NCBI GenBank assembly: GCA_964549735.1
Contig: CAZJWO010000001.1
Coordinates: 42,649 to 106,648 of the forward strand
DNA: 64,000 bases
From: Glo-17 sp964549735
GTDB taxonomy: Bacteria; Krumholzibacteriota; Krumholzibacteriia; LZORAL124-64-63
Direction of reading: 5' to 3'
The notes below the pieces were generated by a model. That model ran no database searches. It was not told the DNA's origin and saw only the letters and a program-made list of their open reading frames with translations. Positions 33,776-42,161 of this stretch are shown here, one piece after another (position 1 is the first letter of the stretch; the number at the start of each line of letters is the position of its first letter). A program made the position numbers and the translations under genes.

Positions 33776-36007
33776 TCAGAAAGACCATTTCAAGCTCACG
33801 TCGGCCTGCCAGTAATCCTTGCTGGTATCCGTCACGTTCGGACCGTAGGCCAGGTAGCGCCGGACGCTCGCGTCGACATGCAAGGGGTTGGCCTGCGGGC
33901 CCCAGCGGCGATTGAACACGGCGCCGATCCAGAGTTCCCCGCTGTAGCGTTCGGTGGTCGTCGACGACGTCGGGCCGAAACGCTCCACGGTGTCGCGCGT
34001 GCGGTACGTGGCCGTCTGGAACTTCAGGTATTCGCGCGGCGACCAGGAAGCTGCCGTCCATGAAAAGCCCAGCTCGACGCGGCTGATGGTCTGATCCTGA
34101 TCGCGGCGGTAGTACCTGTTGCCGGCGGCGTCGCGCACCGTGCGGGTGCCGTTGTAACGCTCGTTGTGGTCGTGCTTGATCGTCACCTCGAGGCGGTCGT
34201 TCGGCGTCATCTTGAGGCTCGTCGCCAGACTGCCGCGCTTGTTGAAGCTGTCGTTCTTGTTGACCGTCGGCAGATCCGCATAGTCGAAATCCTGGAACTG
34301 GATGTACATGCGGAAGGTCTGCGCCAGTTCGAGCCGCGGGTTGAAAAAATAGCGGTACCCGGGAGCCACCTCGAAGGTCCGTTTGCGATCGTTGTTGGCG
34401 GAGCGGGAGGCCCGGATGCTCACGTCGTGGATCGATTGGTATTCCGCCACCAGCATCGCCCGGAAACGTTGGCGCCAGAACGCCTCGAGCCGCAGGCGAC
34501 CTTCCTCGGTCAGACGATCGCGGTCGTTCTCGTTGAAGATGTTCTGGGCGATGTCCTGGGCCAGTTCGGTGCGGTAGCGGCCGCTGATCGTCGTGTGCTG
34601 GAAGAGACGGCGCTGCCAATCCAGGCTCACATCGCGCCGCTTGCGATACTGGCGGCCGCGGAAGGCCGTGGCGTCGGCGAACCGCTGGTCGTCCCAGTTC
34701 CATTCGTAGATGTAGCCGATGGCGAACGAGTCCCGGCCCACCGGGACGATGAACTGCAGATCCATGGCCTCGTTGCTGCGTTCGCGGCGCCCGACCAGGC
34801 TGCGCGCATACTGCTGCCTGTCGACGCTGCGCCGCAGCCGGGCCGAGGCCTGGTAGCGCCCGCGCTTGATCGTGTTGTCCCAGTTCAGGCTGAGCGCGTC
34901 CTGCTCCTCCAGCTCCTGCACGATCTTGCTGACGCCCTCCGGCAGGTTCGTCGTGTCGATGAGACCGTTGCTGTTGCGGCGGAAATCGAGGTACCGCTTG
35001 TCGAAGCTCGCGCGCGTGATCGTGAACTGCCCCTGCAGGGGAGGACGGTTGTAGTAGGCTCCCGCGCCGAGGCTGTCGCCGGTGGCGGACGAGGGACTCA
35101 CGAAATCCGCCAGGTTGCTCTCGCCGTCGCGGCTGATCCGGTACAGGCGCGTGGCCAGGTTCAGTCCTTCGGCCACCGCCACGCCGCTGCGCACGGCGCC
35201 GGACAGCTCCCCTTCCTGGAAGTCGTTGCGCTGCTGCTGGTTGATCGCTTTCTGGTCATTGAAGAACCAGTCGGCTTGCAGGTTGTGGCGCACGGGTCCC
35301 GTCATCGCCTCGGACTTGCTCGCCGAGATGCCGGCGCGCCGCATCTCGCGCCGGTTGACGTTCGTGTTGCCGGCGGCGTTGGTCGTCAGGTCCTCGGACC
35401 AGTTCGTACCGGCTTGCATGCTCAGCCGGAACGGCAGCAGATAGCCGCTCTCGTAGTTGCCCCGGGCGCTGCGCGACTCGGTGGTCTTGATCTGGCGCCG
35501 AAAACTGTCGTAGCTCCAGGCGAGGTTGTCGCTGAAGACGCCGCCGCCGGCGACTCTGACCGAATTGGTCAAGCCGCCCTTGTAGTTCACCTTGGTCACC
35601 GTCGCCTGGACGCCGCCGTCGACCGTGTTGCTGAGATCGTAGAAGATGCTCGGCGCCGGGCCCGGACGGATCTCGATCTGTTCCTGCAGCGCCTCGAGCG
35701 AATCGCGCAGGGCCGCCTGCACCGCGATGATCTCTTCGACATCGTAGCCGTCGGCCGCCATGCTGTCGGCCACGGCGGCCAGGCGCTCCTCGATCTCGAT
35801 CTCCGTCAGCTGCAGGTCCCGCGCGCCGCGGGCGAGGTCCGCCAGCGAGGACGCGGGCGCCGTGACCGTGTCGGGCGCGGCGGCGGAGGTATCCGGAGGC
35901 GCGGTGGCAGGCGCCGACGCCAACGCCCGACCACCGGTGGCGACAGCCAGCCAGATGGCGGCTCCGAGCCCGGCCCAGCGCAGGCTGCGGCCAGCTGGCG
36001 CCCTCAT
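33776..36007 (-). CDS. Large outer-membrane beta-barrel protein, function unknown
   Basis: A 743-residue exported protein: signal peptide to about residue 30 (GLGAAIWLAVATGGRALASA), a Ser/Ala/Pro/Thr linker and a helical segment with LTEIEIEERLAAVADSMAADGYDVEEIIAVQ (about 66-100). From about 120 onward it is amphipathic beta-strands (VQATVTKVNYKGGLTNSVRVAGGG, FRLSMQAGTNWSEDL, RRDVSLDWQRRLFQHTTISGRYRTEL). It ends in YWQADVSLKWSF, a terminal Phe for BAM insertion. I do not recognise a named family; TonB-box and plug signatures are not evident. The ATG at 36007 overlaps the ksgA stop (ATGA). Two lipoproteins follow directly and may be its partners. Confidence 0.75.
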   Translation of the reverse strand: MRAPAGRSLRWAGLGAAIWLAVATGGRALASAPATAPPDTSAAAPDTVTAPASSLADLARGARDLQLTEIEIEERLAAVADSMAADGYDVEEIIAVQAALRDSLEALQEQIEIRPGPAPSIFYDLSNTVDGGVQATVTKVNYKGGLTNSVRVAGGGVFSDNLAWSYDSFRRQIKTTESRSARGNYESGYLLPFRLSMQAGTNWSEDLTTNAAGNTNVNRREMRRAGISASKSEAMTGPVRHNLQADWFFNDQKAINQQQRNDFQEGELSGAVRSGVAVAEGLNLATRLYRISRDGESNLADFVSPSSATGDSLGAGAYYNRPPLQGQFTITRASFDKRYLDFRRNSNGLIDTTNLPEGVSKIVQELEEQDALSLNWDNTIKRGRYQASARLRRSVDRQQYARSLVGRRERSNEAMDLQFIVPVGRDSFAIGYIYEWNWDDQRFADATAFRGRQYRKRRDVSLDWQRRLFQHTTISGRYRTELAQDIAQNIFNENDRDRLTEEGRLRLEAFWRQRFRAMLVAEYQSIHDVSIRASRSANNDRKRTFEVAPGYRYFFNPRLELAQTFRMYIQFQDFDYADLPTVNKNDSFNKRGSLATSLKMTPNDRLEVTIKHDHNERYNGTRTVRDAAGNRYYRRDQDQTISRVELGFSWTAASWSPREYLKFQTATYRTRDTVERFGPTSSTTTERYSGELWIGAVFNRRWGPQANPLHVDASVRRYLAYGPNVTDTSKDYWQADVSLKWSF

Positions 36008-36999
36008 ACCAGCCGCCTTGCGGCCAGCTGCCCAGCCAGCAGGCGCCAGGTCGCCGCCGCCAGCTGCTCCGGCCGCTGGCTCGCCTCGCACCCCGCGGCG
36101 CGCATCAGATCGGCCAGTTCGGCGTCTTGCAGGCCGAACTGGCGGCGCAGGGCCGTGCCGAGCTGCTTGCGCCGGTGCTGGAACAGCATCTTGACCGTCG
36201 CCAGGAAGGCCCGATACTCGGCGGCCGGCCAAGCGGAAGACGGCACGAGGCGGACCACGGCCGATGCCACGTCCGGCTGGGGCCAGAAGACCTCCGCCGG
36301 CACCGTGCGCTGGAGCGTGACCTCGAAGAGCGATCCCATGATCACGGCCAGAACCCCGTGGTCGCGCCCGCCTGGCCGCGCGGTGAGCCGATCGGCGACC
36401 TCCTTCTGGACCATGAGCACGGCTCCCCGGATCGCGGTCTGCTGCTCGGCCAAGGCGAAGAGGACCTCGCTCGTCAACACGTAAGGCAGGTTGCCGGCGA
36501 CGACCGGCCGGGGACCGGCCTGCGCGAGCACCGCCGGCCAATCGAGCCTCCCCAGATCGCCCTCCAGCAGCGCAAACCCCGACCGCGCCGCGAATTCTTC
36601 CCGCAAGAGTGCGCAGAGGCGGCGGTCGACCTCCAGCGCCGTCACGTGCTCGCAGAGATCCAAGAGGGGCAGGGTCAGAGCGCCACCGCCGGCCCCGAGC
36701 TCCAGGACGCGCGGGCCGAGAGCGGACACGTCCGCGGCGATGGCGCGGGCCAGGTTGCCGTCGACCAGGAAATGCTGCCCGCGCCGTTTCACGGGCCGGA
36801 TCTCGTGTCGTCGCAACAGGGCGCGTTGGCTCTCGATCACCGTCACTCCGGATCGACCCGGCGCCTCGGCGCCGGAAAACCGCCGCGAGGCGCGGGCCTC
36901 GCCCGGGGCTCTCCCGCACGGGATCGACTGGAAATCCAAGGACATGAGCTTGGCGGCGCGGCGATGTCCTCCTGCGCGGAGAGATTCTCGGTCGCTCAT
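36004..36999 (-). CDS. rsmA: 16S rRNA (adenine1518/1519-N6,N6)-dimethyltransferase
   Basis: RsmA/KsgA uses SAM to dimethylate two adjacent adenines in helix 45 of 16S rRNA late in 30S maturation. Seen here: KRRGQHFLVD before the fold, motif I VLELGAGGGALTLPL, motif II ALEVDRRL, catalytic GNLPYVLTSEVLF, and the C-terminal FQHRRKQLGTALRR. The frame from ATG 36999 is 331 residues and overlaps the tatD stop (ATGA). This gives an N-terminal extension of about 50 residues not usual in the family. A GTG at about residue 52 (VTVIESQRALLRRHEIRPVKRRGQHF) would give the standard length, so the start is uncertain. Order ricT-tatD-rsmA is a conserved arrangement. Confidence 0.94.
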   Translation of the reverse strand: MSDRESLRAGGHRRAAKLMSLDFQSIPCGRAPGEARASRRFSGAEAPGRSGVTVIESQRALLRRHEIRPVKRRGQHFLVDGNLARAIAADVSALGPRVLELGAGGGALTLPLLDLCEHVTALEVDRRLCALLREEFAARSGFALLEGDLGRLDWPAVLAQAGPRPVVAGNLPYVLTSEVLFALAEQQTAIRGAVLMVQKEVADRLTARPGGRDHGVLAVIMGSLFEVTLQRTVPAEVFWPQPDVASAVVRLVPSSAWPAAEYRAFLATVKMLFQHRRKQLGTALRRQFGLQDAELADLMRAAGCEASQRPEQLAAATWRLLAGQLAARRLV

Positions 37000-37832
37000 T
37001 CTAGCGACCGGTCCGTCGCCGCGTCAAGCGCGCCCGCCGCGCGCCCGAACAAGCGGTGGAAGTTGGCGGTCGTCTGGGCGGCGAGGTCGGCAGGTGCGAT
37101 GTCCAGCAGCCGCGCCAGCTCGTCGCGCGTGTGGACGAGGTAGGCCGGCTCGTTGCGCCGCCCTCGCCAGGGCACCGGCGGCAACCAGGGCGCGTCGGTT
37201 TCCAGCAGGATGTCCCGGGGCGTGACGCCGGCCGCGGCCAGCACCTCCGGCAAGCGGCTGCGCCGGTAGGTCACCGGTCCGCCGATGCCGAGCAAGCAGC
37301 CGTGTTCGCGCGCCCAACAGGCGTGCGCGACATCGCCGGCGAAGCTGTGCAGCACCGCGCCGCGGGGAGGCAATCCCACGGCGTCGAGCACGGCCAGCGT
37401 CTCGTCGTACGCATCGCGGATATGCAGGACGACCGGCAGGTCGAGATCGACGGCCAGCTCGAGCTGGGCAGCGAAGGCGACGCGCTGCGCCGGCCGCGGC
37501 GAGAGATCGCGATAGAAATCGAGCCCGATCTCGCCGATCGCCACGAGCCGGGGCGAGCGGGCCGCCTCGCGCAGCGCAGCCAGGGTGCGGCGGCCGTCGG
37601 CCGTCAACTCGCCGCCGGCGTCGGCCAGCGCCGACGCATCATGGGGATGGACGCCGGCGGTGGCCAGGATGCGATCGTTCGCCGCGGCCAGCGCCAGCGC
37701 CTCGTGGCTGCTCGCCAGATCGTAGCCGACGCAGAGGAAGCCCTGGACGCCGGCGACTGCGGCCCGCATCAAAACGGCGTGTCGGTCGTGGGCGAATTCC
37801 GGACGGTAGAGGTGCACGTGGCTGTCGATCAT
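36996..37832 (-). CDS. tatD: TatD-family metal-dependent hydrolase
   Basis: A 278-residue TIM-barrel nuclease/hydrolase. Metal ligands are visible: IDSHVHLY (HxH) at the start, GEIGLDFYRD (Glu), HIRDA (His), HSFAG (His) and LLETDAPWLPP (Asp). TatD proteins are divalent-metal DNases (3'-5' exonuclease type in E. coli), proposed to act in DNA quality control. It overlaps ricT upstream and rsmA downstream by four bases each. In Firmicutes, tatD (yabD) is also close to ksgA, which supports the assignment. Confidence 0.93.
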   Translation of the reverse strand: MIDSHVHLYRPEFAHDRHAVLMRAAVAGVQGFLCVGYDLASSHEALALAAANDRILATAGVHPHDASALADAGGELTADGRRTLAALREAARSPRLVAIGEIGLDFYRDLSPRPAQRVAFAAQLELAVDLDLPVVLHIRDAYDETLAVLDAVGLPPRGAVLHSFAGDVAHACWAREHGCLLGIGGPVTYRRSRLPEVLAAAGVTPRDILLETDAPWLPPVPWRGRRNEPAYLVHTRDELARLLDIAPADLAAQTTANFHRLFGRAAGALDAATDRSLE

Positions 37833-38887
37833 GCCTCGCGGTCTTTCGCCGGCGGCGCGTTCGGCCGCCGCTTGCGGCCGCGGCGTCGAGGCCGGCTGAG
37901 GCGCGGCTCGGTATCCGCGACCGGCGCCTGCCGCGTCCCGTCACCAACGCCGACGCCTTCTTCCGGCGGCGGCGCGCTGGCGAACGAGAGCTCGCCGACC
38001 GCGACGTCGACCAATGCGGGATCATCGTCCGCGAGCTGGACCGCCACGACGCCGCGCAGGAGATCGACCTTGCGCACGCGTCCGCTGCGGTCGCCCCAGA
38101 CCACGAGGCTGCCCAGGCGCGGCATGCGCTGCTGGAGCTCCTTGTACGCGGCGTGCTCGTAGGCCAGACAGCAGCGCAGCCGCCCGCACGGTCCGGACAG
38201 CTTCGGGGGGTTGAGCGGCAGCTGCTGGTCTTTCGCCATGCGCAGACCGACGGAGTTGAAATCCGCCAGGAAGGTGGCGCAGCAGAAGCCGCGCCCGCAG
38301 ATGCCGAGGCCGCCCTTGAGCCGCGCATCGTCGCGGACCCCGATCTGCCGCAGCTCGATGCGCGTGCGGAAGATGCCGGCCAGATCCCGCACCAGGGCGC
38401 GGAAATCGACGCGGCCGTCGGCGAGGAAGTAGAACGTCAGCTTGTTGCGATCCCAGCGCCTCTCGACGCCGACGAGCTGCATCGGCAGCCCGTGCTCCGC
38501 GATGCGCTGCCGGGCGATGCCCTTCGCGTCGCGCTCCTCGCGGCGCAGCTCCGACAGGCGCGCCACATCGCCGGGCGCCGCCAACGCGAGCACGCCCTGC
38601 TGGGCCGCCTCCTGCCACCAGGCCGGCTTGCCGGCCCCGTAATAGACGACCTGACCGAGGTCGCAGCCGCGGTCGGCCTGCACGAGGCAGTAGCGCCCGA
38701 CCAGCAGTTCGACATCGTTGCGATTGTGGAAGTAGCCCTTGCGCTGACCCTTGAAGCGCACGATGACCAGCGGCTCGTCCACCGGCGGTCCGGCGGCGCC
38801 GCCGCGCCCCGGCGCAGGGTCGCCGCCGTCGCCGCGGGCGGACCGCCGCGGGCGCTGGCGGCGTTGCGGGTCACGAGGCTGCGTCAT
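37829..38887 (-). CDS. ricT: PSP1-domain Fe-S protein RicT/YaaT
   Basis: A 352-residue protein. A basic Arg/Pro/Gly-rich N-terminus is followed by the PSP1 core with GGLGICGRGFCCATFL and SGPCGRLRCCLAYE. These Cys clusters bind [4Fe-4S] in Bacillus RicT (YaaT). There it works with RicA/RicF to promote RNase Y-dependent mRNA maturation and phosphorelay signalling. RicA/RicF are not seen in this window. The C-terminus is again basic (RPRRRGRKRRPN), suggesting nucleic-acid contact. The ATG at 38887 lies inside the end of holB (17-base overlap) behind GCAGGAG. The order holB-ricT is that of Firmicutes. Confidence 0.9.
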   Translation of the reverse strand: MTQPRDPQRRQRPRRSARGDGGDPAPGRGGAAGPPVDEPLVIVRFKGQRKGYFHNRNDVELLVGRYCLVQADRGCDLGQVVYYGAGKPAWWQEAAQQGVLALAAPGDVARLSELRREERDAKGIARQRIAEHGLPMQLVGVERRWDRNKLTFYFLADGRVDFRALVRDLAGIFRTRIELRQIGVRDDARLKGGLGICGRGFCCATFLADFNSVGLRMAKDQQLPLNPPKLSGPCGRLRCCLAYEHAAYKELQQRMPRLGSLVVWGDRSGRVRKVDLLRGVVAVQLADDDPALVDVAVGELSFASAPPPEEGVGVGDGTRQAPVADTEPRLSRPRRRGRKRRPNAPPAKDREA

Positions 38888-40031
38888 GCTCGTAGAGCTC
38901 CTGCAACAGCGCGGCCATGACCAGGCCGAGGTTGAGATTGCCTTCGATCCGCTGCTTCGCCTGGTCCACGCGCACGATGTCCCGCAGCAGGACCGGCGTG
39001 CCGCGGGCCGCGGCGGCCTCGCGCACGACACCGGCGGCCTGCGCGAGCCTGGGCAGCCAGGCGGCGCCCTGCTCGCGGCAAGCCACGGTCTCGGCGAGCA
39101 GCCAGGCCAGGTGGTCGCAGACCTGCAGCGCCTGCCGGCGCCGGGCGAGCATGTCGAGATTCTGGCCGCCGTCTTCGGCGAGGTCGCCCTGGTGCAGGCG
39201 TTCGGCCGCCAGCTGGAGCCGGCCGGCCCGCCCGCGGCAGAGATCGGCGAAGAGGTCCTCGGTCCACCGCCGCAACCGCAGGTGTTCGTCGCTGAGCATG
39301 TCCAGCGCTTGGCGCAGATTGCCCGCGGCGCAGCGGACGGCCTCCGCCCGCAAGGGCTCCGCCACGTGCGGCCGCAAGCGAGCGATCGCCGCCAGCGCTT
39401 CCGGCTCCTTGTAGGGGGTGAACGTGATCTGCTGGCAGCGCGAGATGATCGTCGGCGGCAGGCCGGCGAGACTGTGGGCGAGCAGCATGATGAGCGACGA
39501 CGGCGGCGGCTCCTCCAACGTCTTGAGCAAGGCGTTGGCGGCCGCCGGATTGAGCCGATTGGCGTCGGTCACGACCGCGACCTTCCAGCGGCTCTGGAAC
39601 GTCCGGCGGCGCAGGAACTGCTGCAGGCTGCGCACCGTCAGCGGTCCGGGTTGATCGGGGTCGCCGATCAGGATCTGACAGCTCGCCGCGAAATCCGGCC
39701 GGTGGAACGGATCCTCGATCTTCGCCTCGAAGATGCGGCGGACCTGCTCGGCCTTCTGCGGGTCCTCGAGGCTCGCGGGCGCCGGACCGAACCAGCGGAT
39801 GTCCGGATGCTGGAACGTGACGGCCTTCTGGCAGCTCTCGCAGAGGTCGCCGGGACGGCACGGCCGGGCGCCGCCGCACTGGCCACGACGGGCGACGTCG
39901 AGGGCGGTGACTTCCTTGCCGCTGCCTTCAGGGCCGATGAAGAGGAAGGGTTGGCCGACACGGCCGCCGCCGACAAGGCGCAGCAGACGGTCGGCGACGT
40001 CGCGGGTGCCGGGATAGACGTGTTCGGGCAA
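38871..40031 (-). CDS. holB: DNA polymerase III delta-prime-like subunit
   Basis: A 386-residue AAA+ clamp-loader subunit. Seen: P-loop FIGPEGSGKEV, a Zn-binding Cys cluster (CGGARPCRPGDLCESCQ), VAVVTDANRLNPAAANALLKTLEEPP (the HolB/DnaX Walker B-sensor region) and SRCQQITF. The C-terminal collar is helical. It starts from TTG 40031, preceded by GGGAGA at 5 bases, giving MPEHVYPGTRDVADRL; a frame extending to 40265 overlaps envC and has no site. It opens 34 bases after envC. Its clamp-loader partners are not in this window. Confidence 0.88.
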   Translation of the reverse strand: MPEHVYPGTRDVADRLLRLVGGGRVGQPFLFIGPEGSGKEVTALDVARRGQCGGARPCRPGDLCESCQKAVTFQHPDIRWFGPAPASLEDPQKAEQVRRIFEAKIEDPFHRPDFAASCQILIGDPDQPGPLTVRSLQQFLRRRTFQSRWKVAVVTDANRLNPAAANALLKTLEEPPPSSLIMLLAHSLAGLPPTIISRCQQITFTPYKEPEALAAIARLRPHVAEPLRAEAVRCAAGNLRQALDMLSDEHLRLRRWTEDLFADLCRGRAGRLQLAAERLHQGDLAEDGGQNLDMLARRRQALQVCDHLAWLLAETVACREQGAAWLPRLAQAAGVVREAAAARGTPVLLRDIVRVDQAKQRIEGNLNLGLVMAALLQELYEHDAAS

Positions 40032-40065
40032 GGCTGTCTCCCGCGATGGGGACCGTCGAGGTCTG

Positions 40066-41280
40066 TCAACGCGCAGGACGCAGCCACTCTCGCGGATTGC
40101 GGGCCTCGCGCCCCTCGCGAACCTCGAAGTAGAGCTCGGGACGACCGTTCTCGCCGGCAGCGCCCATCTCGGCCAGGATCTGGCCTTCGCCCACCTGTTC
40201 GCCGCGGCTGGCGAAGATCCGCGCCAGGTTAGCATAGAGCGTGTAGTGGCCGGCCCCGTGGTCAAGGATAACGCAGCGCCCGAACCCCGGCAAATGATCC
40301 GCGAACTCGACCTTGCCGGGGGCGACCGCCTGCACCGGAGCGCCAGGAGCCACCGCCAGGCTCAGGCCGTTGTGCATGGTGACCGTGCCGAAACGGGGGT
40401 GCACGCTGCGCCCGAAGTCGCGCACGATCGCCCCGGCCGCCGGCCAGGGCAGTTGGCCGCGCCGGTCGACGAAGAGCGCGCCGGACGGCGGGGGCGCTTC
40501 ACCGCTCGCCTCTTCCCTTTCCCGCCGCGCCTCGAAGCGGGCCAGCATATCCTGCAGCTGGCGAGCCTGGCGTTGCAGGCGCGCCAGCTCGCTCGTCGCC
40601 CGATCCTGCTCCTGGGCCAGCTCCCGCAGCAGGCCGCGGCGCTCGGCTTCGAGCAATTCGAGGCGTTCGCGCTCCCGGCGCGCCTCTTCCCTGGCTTCCC
40701 AGATTCCGGCGAGCGCGGCCTGCAGTTGCTGCTGCTGCGCCTCGAGCAGCTGTCCCTGACGGCGAGTCTGCTGCACGAGGCTGGCGTCCAGCCGGGCCAG
40801 CATGGACTGGAACCGCCAGCGCGCCACCAGGGCGGAGACGCTCTCGGCGGTCAGGATCCGTTGCAGGTCGCGCTGGGGTCCTTGCTTGAAGATCGCCCGC
40901 AGGCGTGCCGCCAGATTGCCGCGGCGCAGCTCGTAGATCTCGCGCTGCGTCGCGAGATGCGCCTGCAGGCTGTCCCGTTGCGCGTCGAGGATGAGCTCGC
41001 GCTGGTCCAGGCCCGCCAGCAGCTCCTTGACCAATCCGATCTCCCGGGTGACCTGCCGCAACGCGACTTCGGCATCCTCATGCTGGTTGCTGAGCGACGA
41101 CAGCTCGTCGCGCAGCGCGGCGATCTGCTGGCGCACGTTCTGCAGCTGACGGCTGCTGCCTTCGACCTCGCGGCCGAAAGGAGCCGGCTGGTCGCTCCCG
41201 GCGGCCGGCGCCGAGTTCAGCAGGCCGCCGGCGAGCAGCAGGCCGGCCAGCGCCGGGATCGCCGCCGCGCGTCTGCTCAT
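40066..41280 (-). CDS. envC: EnvC-like murein hydrolase activator (degenerate LytM/M23 domain)
   Basis: A 404-residue exported protein: signal peptide to about residue 27, two long coiled-coil stretches (about 35-265), then a C-terminal M23 fold. The catalytic positions are lost: HNGLS replaces HxGxD, YANL replaces YAHL, and RPELYFEV replaces HLHFE. This is the pattern of EnvC, which does not cleave peptidoglycan but activates amidases when FtsEX pulls on its coiled coil. The ATG overlaps the ftsX stop (ATGA), and ftsE-ftsX-envC are in order, as in species where FtsX directly recruits EnvC or PcsB. The amidase it would activate is not in this window. Confidence 0.9.
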   Translation of the reverse strand: MSRRAAAIPALAGLLLAGGLLNSAPAAGSDQPAPFGREVEGSSRQLQNVRQQIAALRDELSSLSNQHEDAEVALRQVTREIGLVKELLAGLDQRELILDAQRDSLQAHLATQREIYELRRGNLAARLRAIFKQGPQRDLQRILTAESVSALVARWRFQSMLARLDASLVQQTRRQGQLLEAQQQQLQAALAGIWEAREEARRERERLELLEAERRGLLRELAQEQDRATSELARLQRQARQLQDMLARFEARREREEASGEAPPPSGALFVDRRGQLPWPAAGAIVRDFGRSVHPRFGTVTMHNGLSLAVAPGAPVQAVAPGKVEFADHLPGFGRCVILDHGAGHYTLYANLARIFASRGEQVGEGQILAEMGAAGENGRPELYFEVREGREARNPREWLRPAR

Positions 41281-42161
41281 GCGTAGGCCCTGTGGCGCAG
41301 GTACTGGCCGATCGCCGCGAGGCTGCCGAGCAGTCCCAGGACGATGCAGAACAGGATGAAACCCGCGATCTGGCCGGGAGCGAAGAAGATCAAGCCCTCC
41401 AGGCGCATGGCCAGCAGACGATGACCGATGACCAGCGTGCCCATGGCCAGCGCACCGGCCAGCAACCCGTGCAGCATCCCTTCGAGCAGAAACGGCATGC
41501 GGATGAAACCATCGGTCGCGCCGACGAGCATCTGGATCTCGATCGCGCGTCGTGAGGCGGCCATGGTCAGACGCACGGTGTTGCTGATGACGAAGACCGA
41601 CGCCGCGAGCACGATGAGCGTGACGATCAGGCTGCCCCAGCGGAACAGTTCGCTCCAATTCTCCAGCGCGGCGATCCACGCCTGGCTGAAGACGACGTCC
41701 TCGACCTCTGGCCAGCGGCGCAACTCGGCGGCGATCTGCGCGACAGCCGCGGCATGGCGATGGCCGGGCGCCAGCTCGAGGTGGTACGATGCCGGCAACG
41801 GATTGTCCGGCAGGGCATCGAGCACGTCGGCGCTCTCGCCCAGTTCCGCGCGGAGTTCGGCCAGCGCCTGCTCCTTGCCGATGAAGGCCGCTTTCTGCAC
41901 GCCGGGTATGGCCAGGAACGGCGGCTGCAGCGCGCCCTGGCGCGCAGGGTCGAGCCCCTCGACGAGGAAGACCCGCACGTCGACGCCCGCGCGCGCCTGC
42001 TCGAGCATGACTCCGAGATTGAGAGCCACCAGGACGAAAAGCGCCAAGACCAGCAGGGCCGAACCCATGATGAGGATCGTGACCCCCGTGGTCAGGCGCC
42101 GGCGGGCGAAGCCGGCCACGGCTTCGCGCAACAGATATGCGGATTGCTCCGGTCTAAGCAT
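41277..42161 (-). CDS. ftsX: Cell-division ABC transporter permease FtsX
   Basis: A 294-residue, four-span membrane protein: first span about 25-50, a periplasmic loop (about 55-165) that in other species binds EnvC/PcsB, then three spans (about 175-195, 225-250, 262-285). FtsX family marks include ASVFVISNTVRLTMAASRRAIEIQMLVGATDGFIRMPFLLEG. With FtsE it forms an ATP-driven mechano-transmitter that activates septal peptidoglycan hydrolysis. It overlaps ftsE by eight bases. Confidence 0.95.
   Translation of the reverse strand: MLRPEQSAYLLREAVAGFARRRLTTGVTILIMGSALLVLALFVLVALNLGVMLEQARAGVDVRVFLVEGLDPARQGALQPPFLAIPGVQKAAFIGKEQALAELRAELGESADVLDALPDNPLPASYHLELAPGHRHAAAVAQIAAELRRWPEVEDVVFSQAWIAALENWSELFRWGSLIVTLIVLAASVFVISNTVRLTMAASRRAIEIQMLVGATDGFIRMPFLLEGMLHGLLAGALAMGTLVIGHRLLAMRLEGLIFFAPGQIAGFILFCIVLGLLGSLAAIGQYLRHRAYA

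Noticed and set aside
40066..40420. Active M23 endopeptidase
   Set aside because: The His/Asp zinc ligands are replaced at all usual positions.
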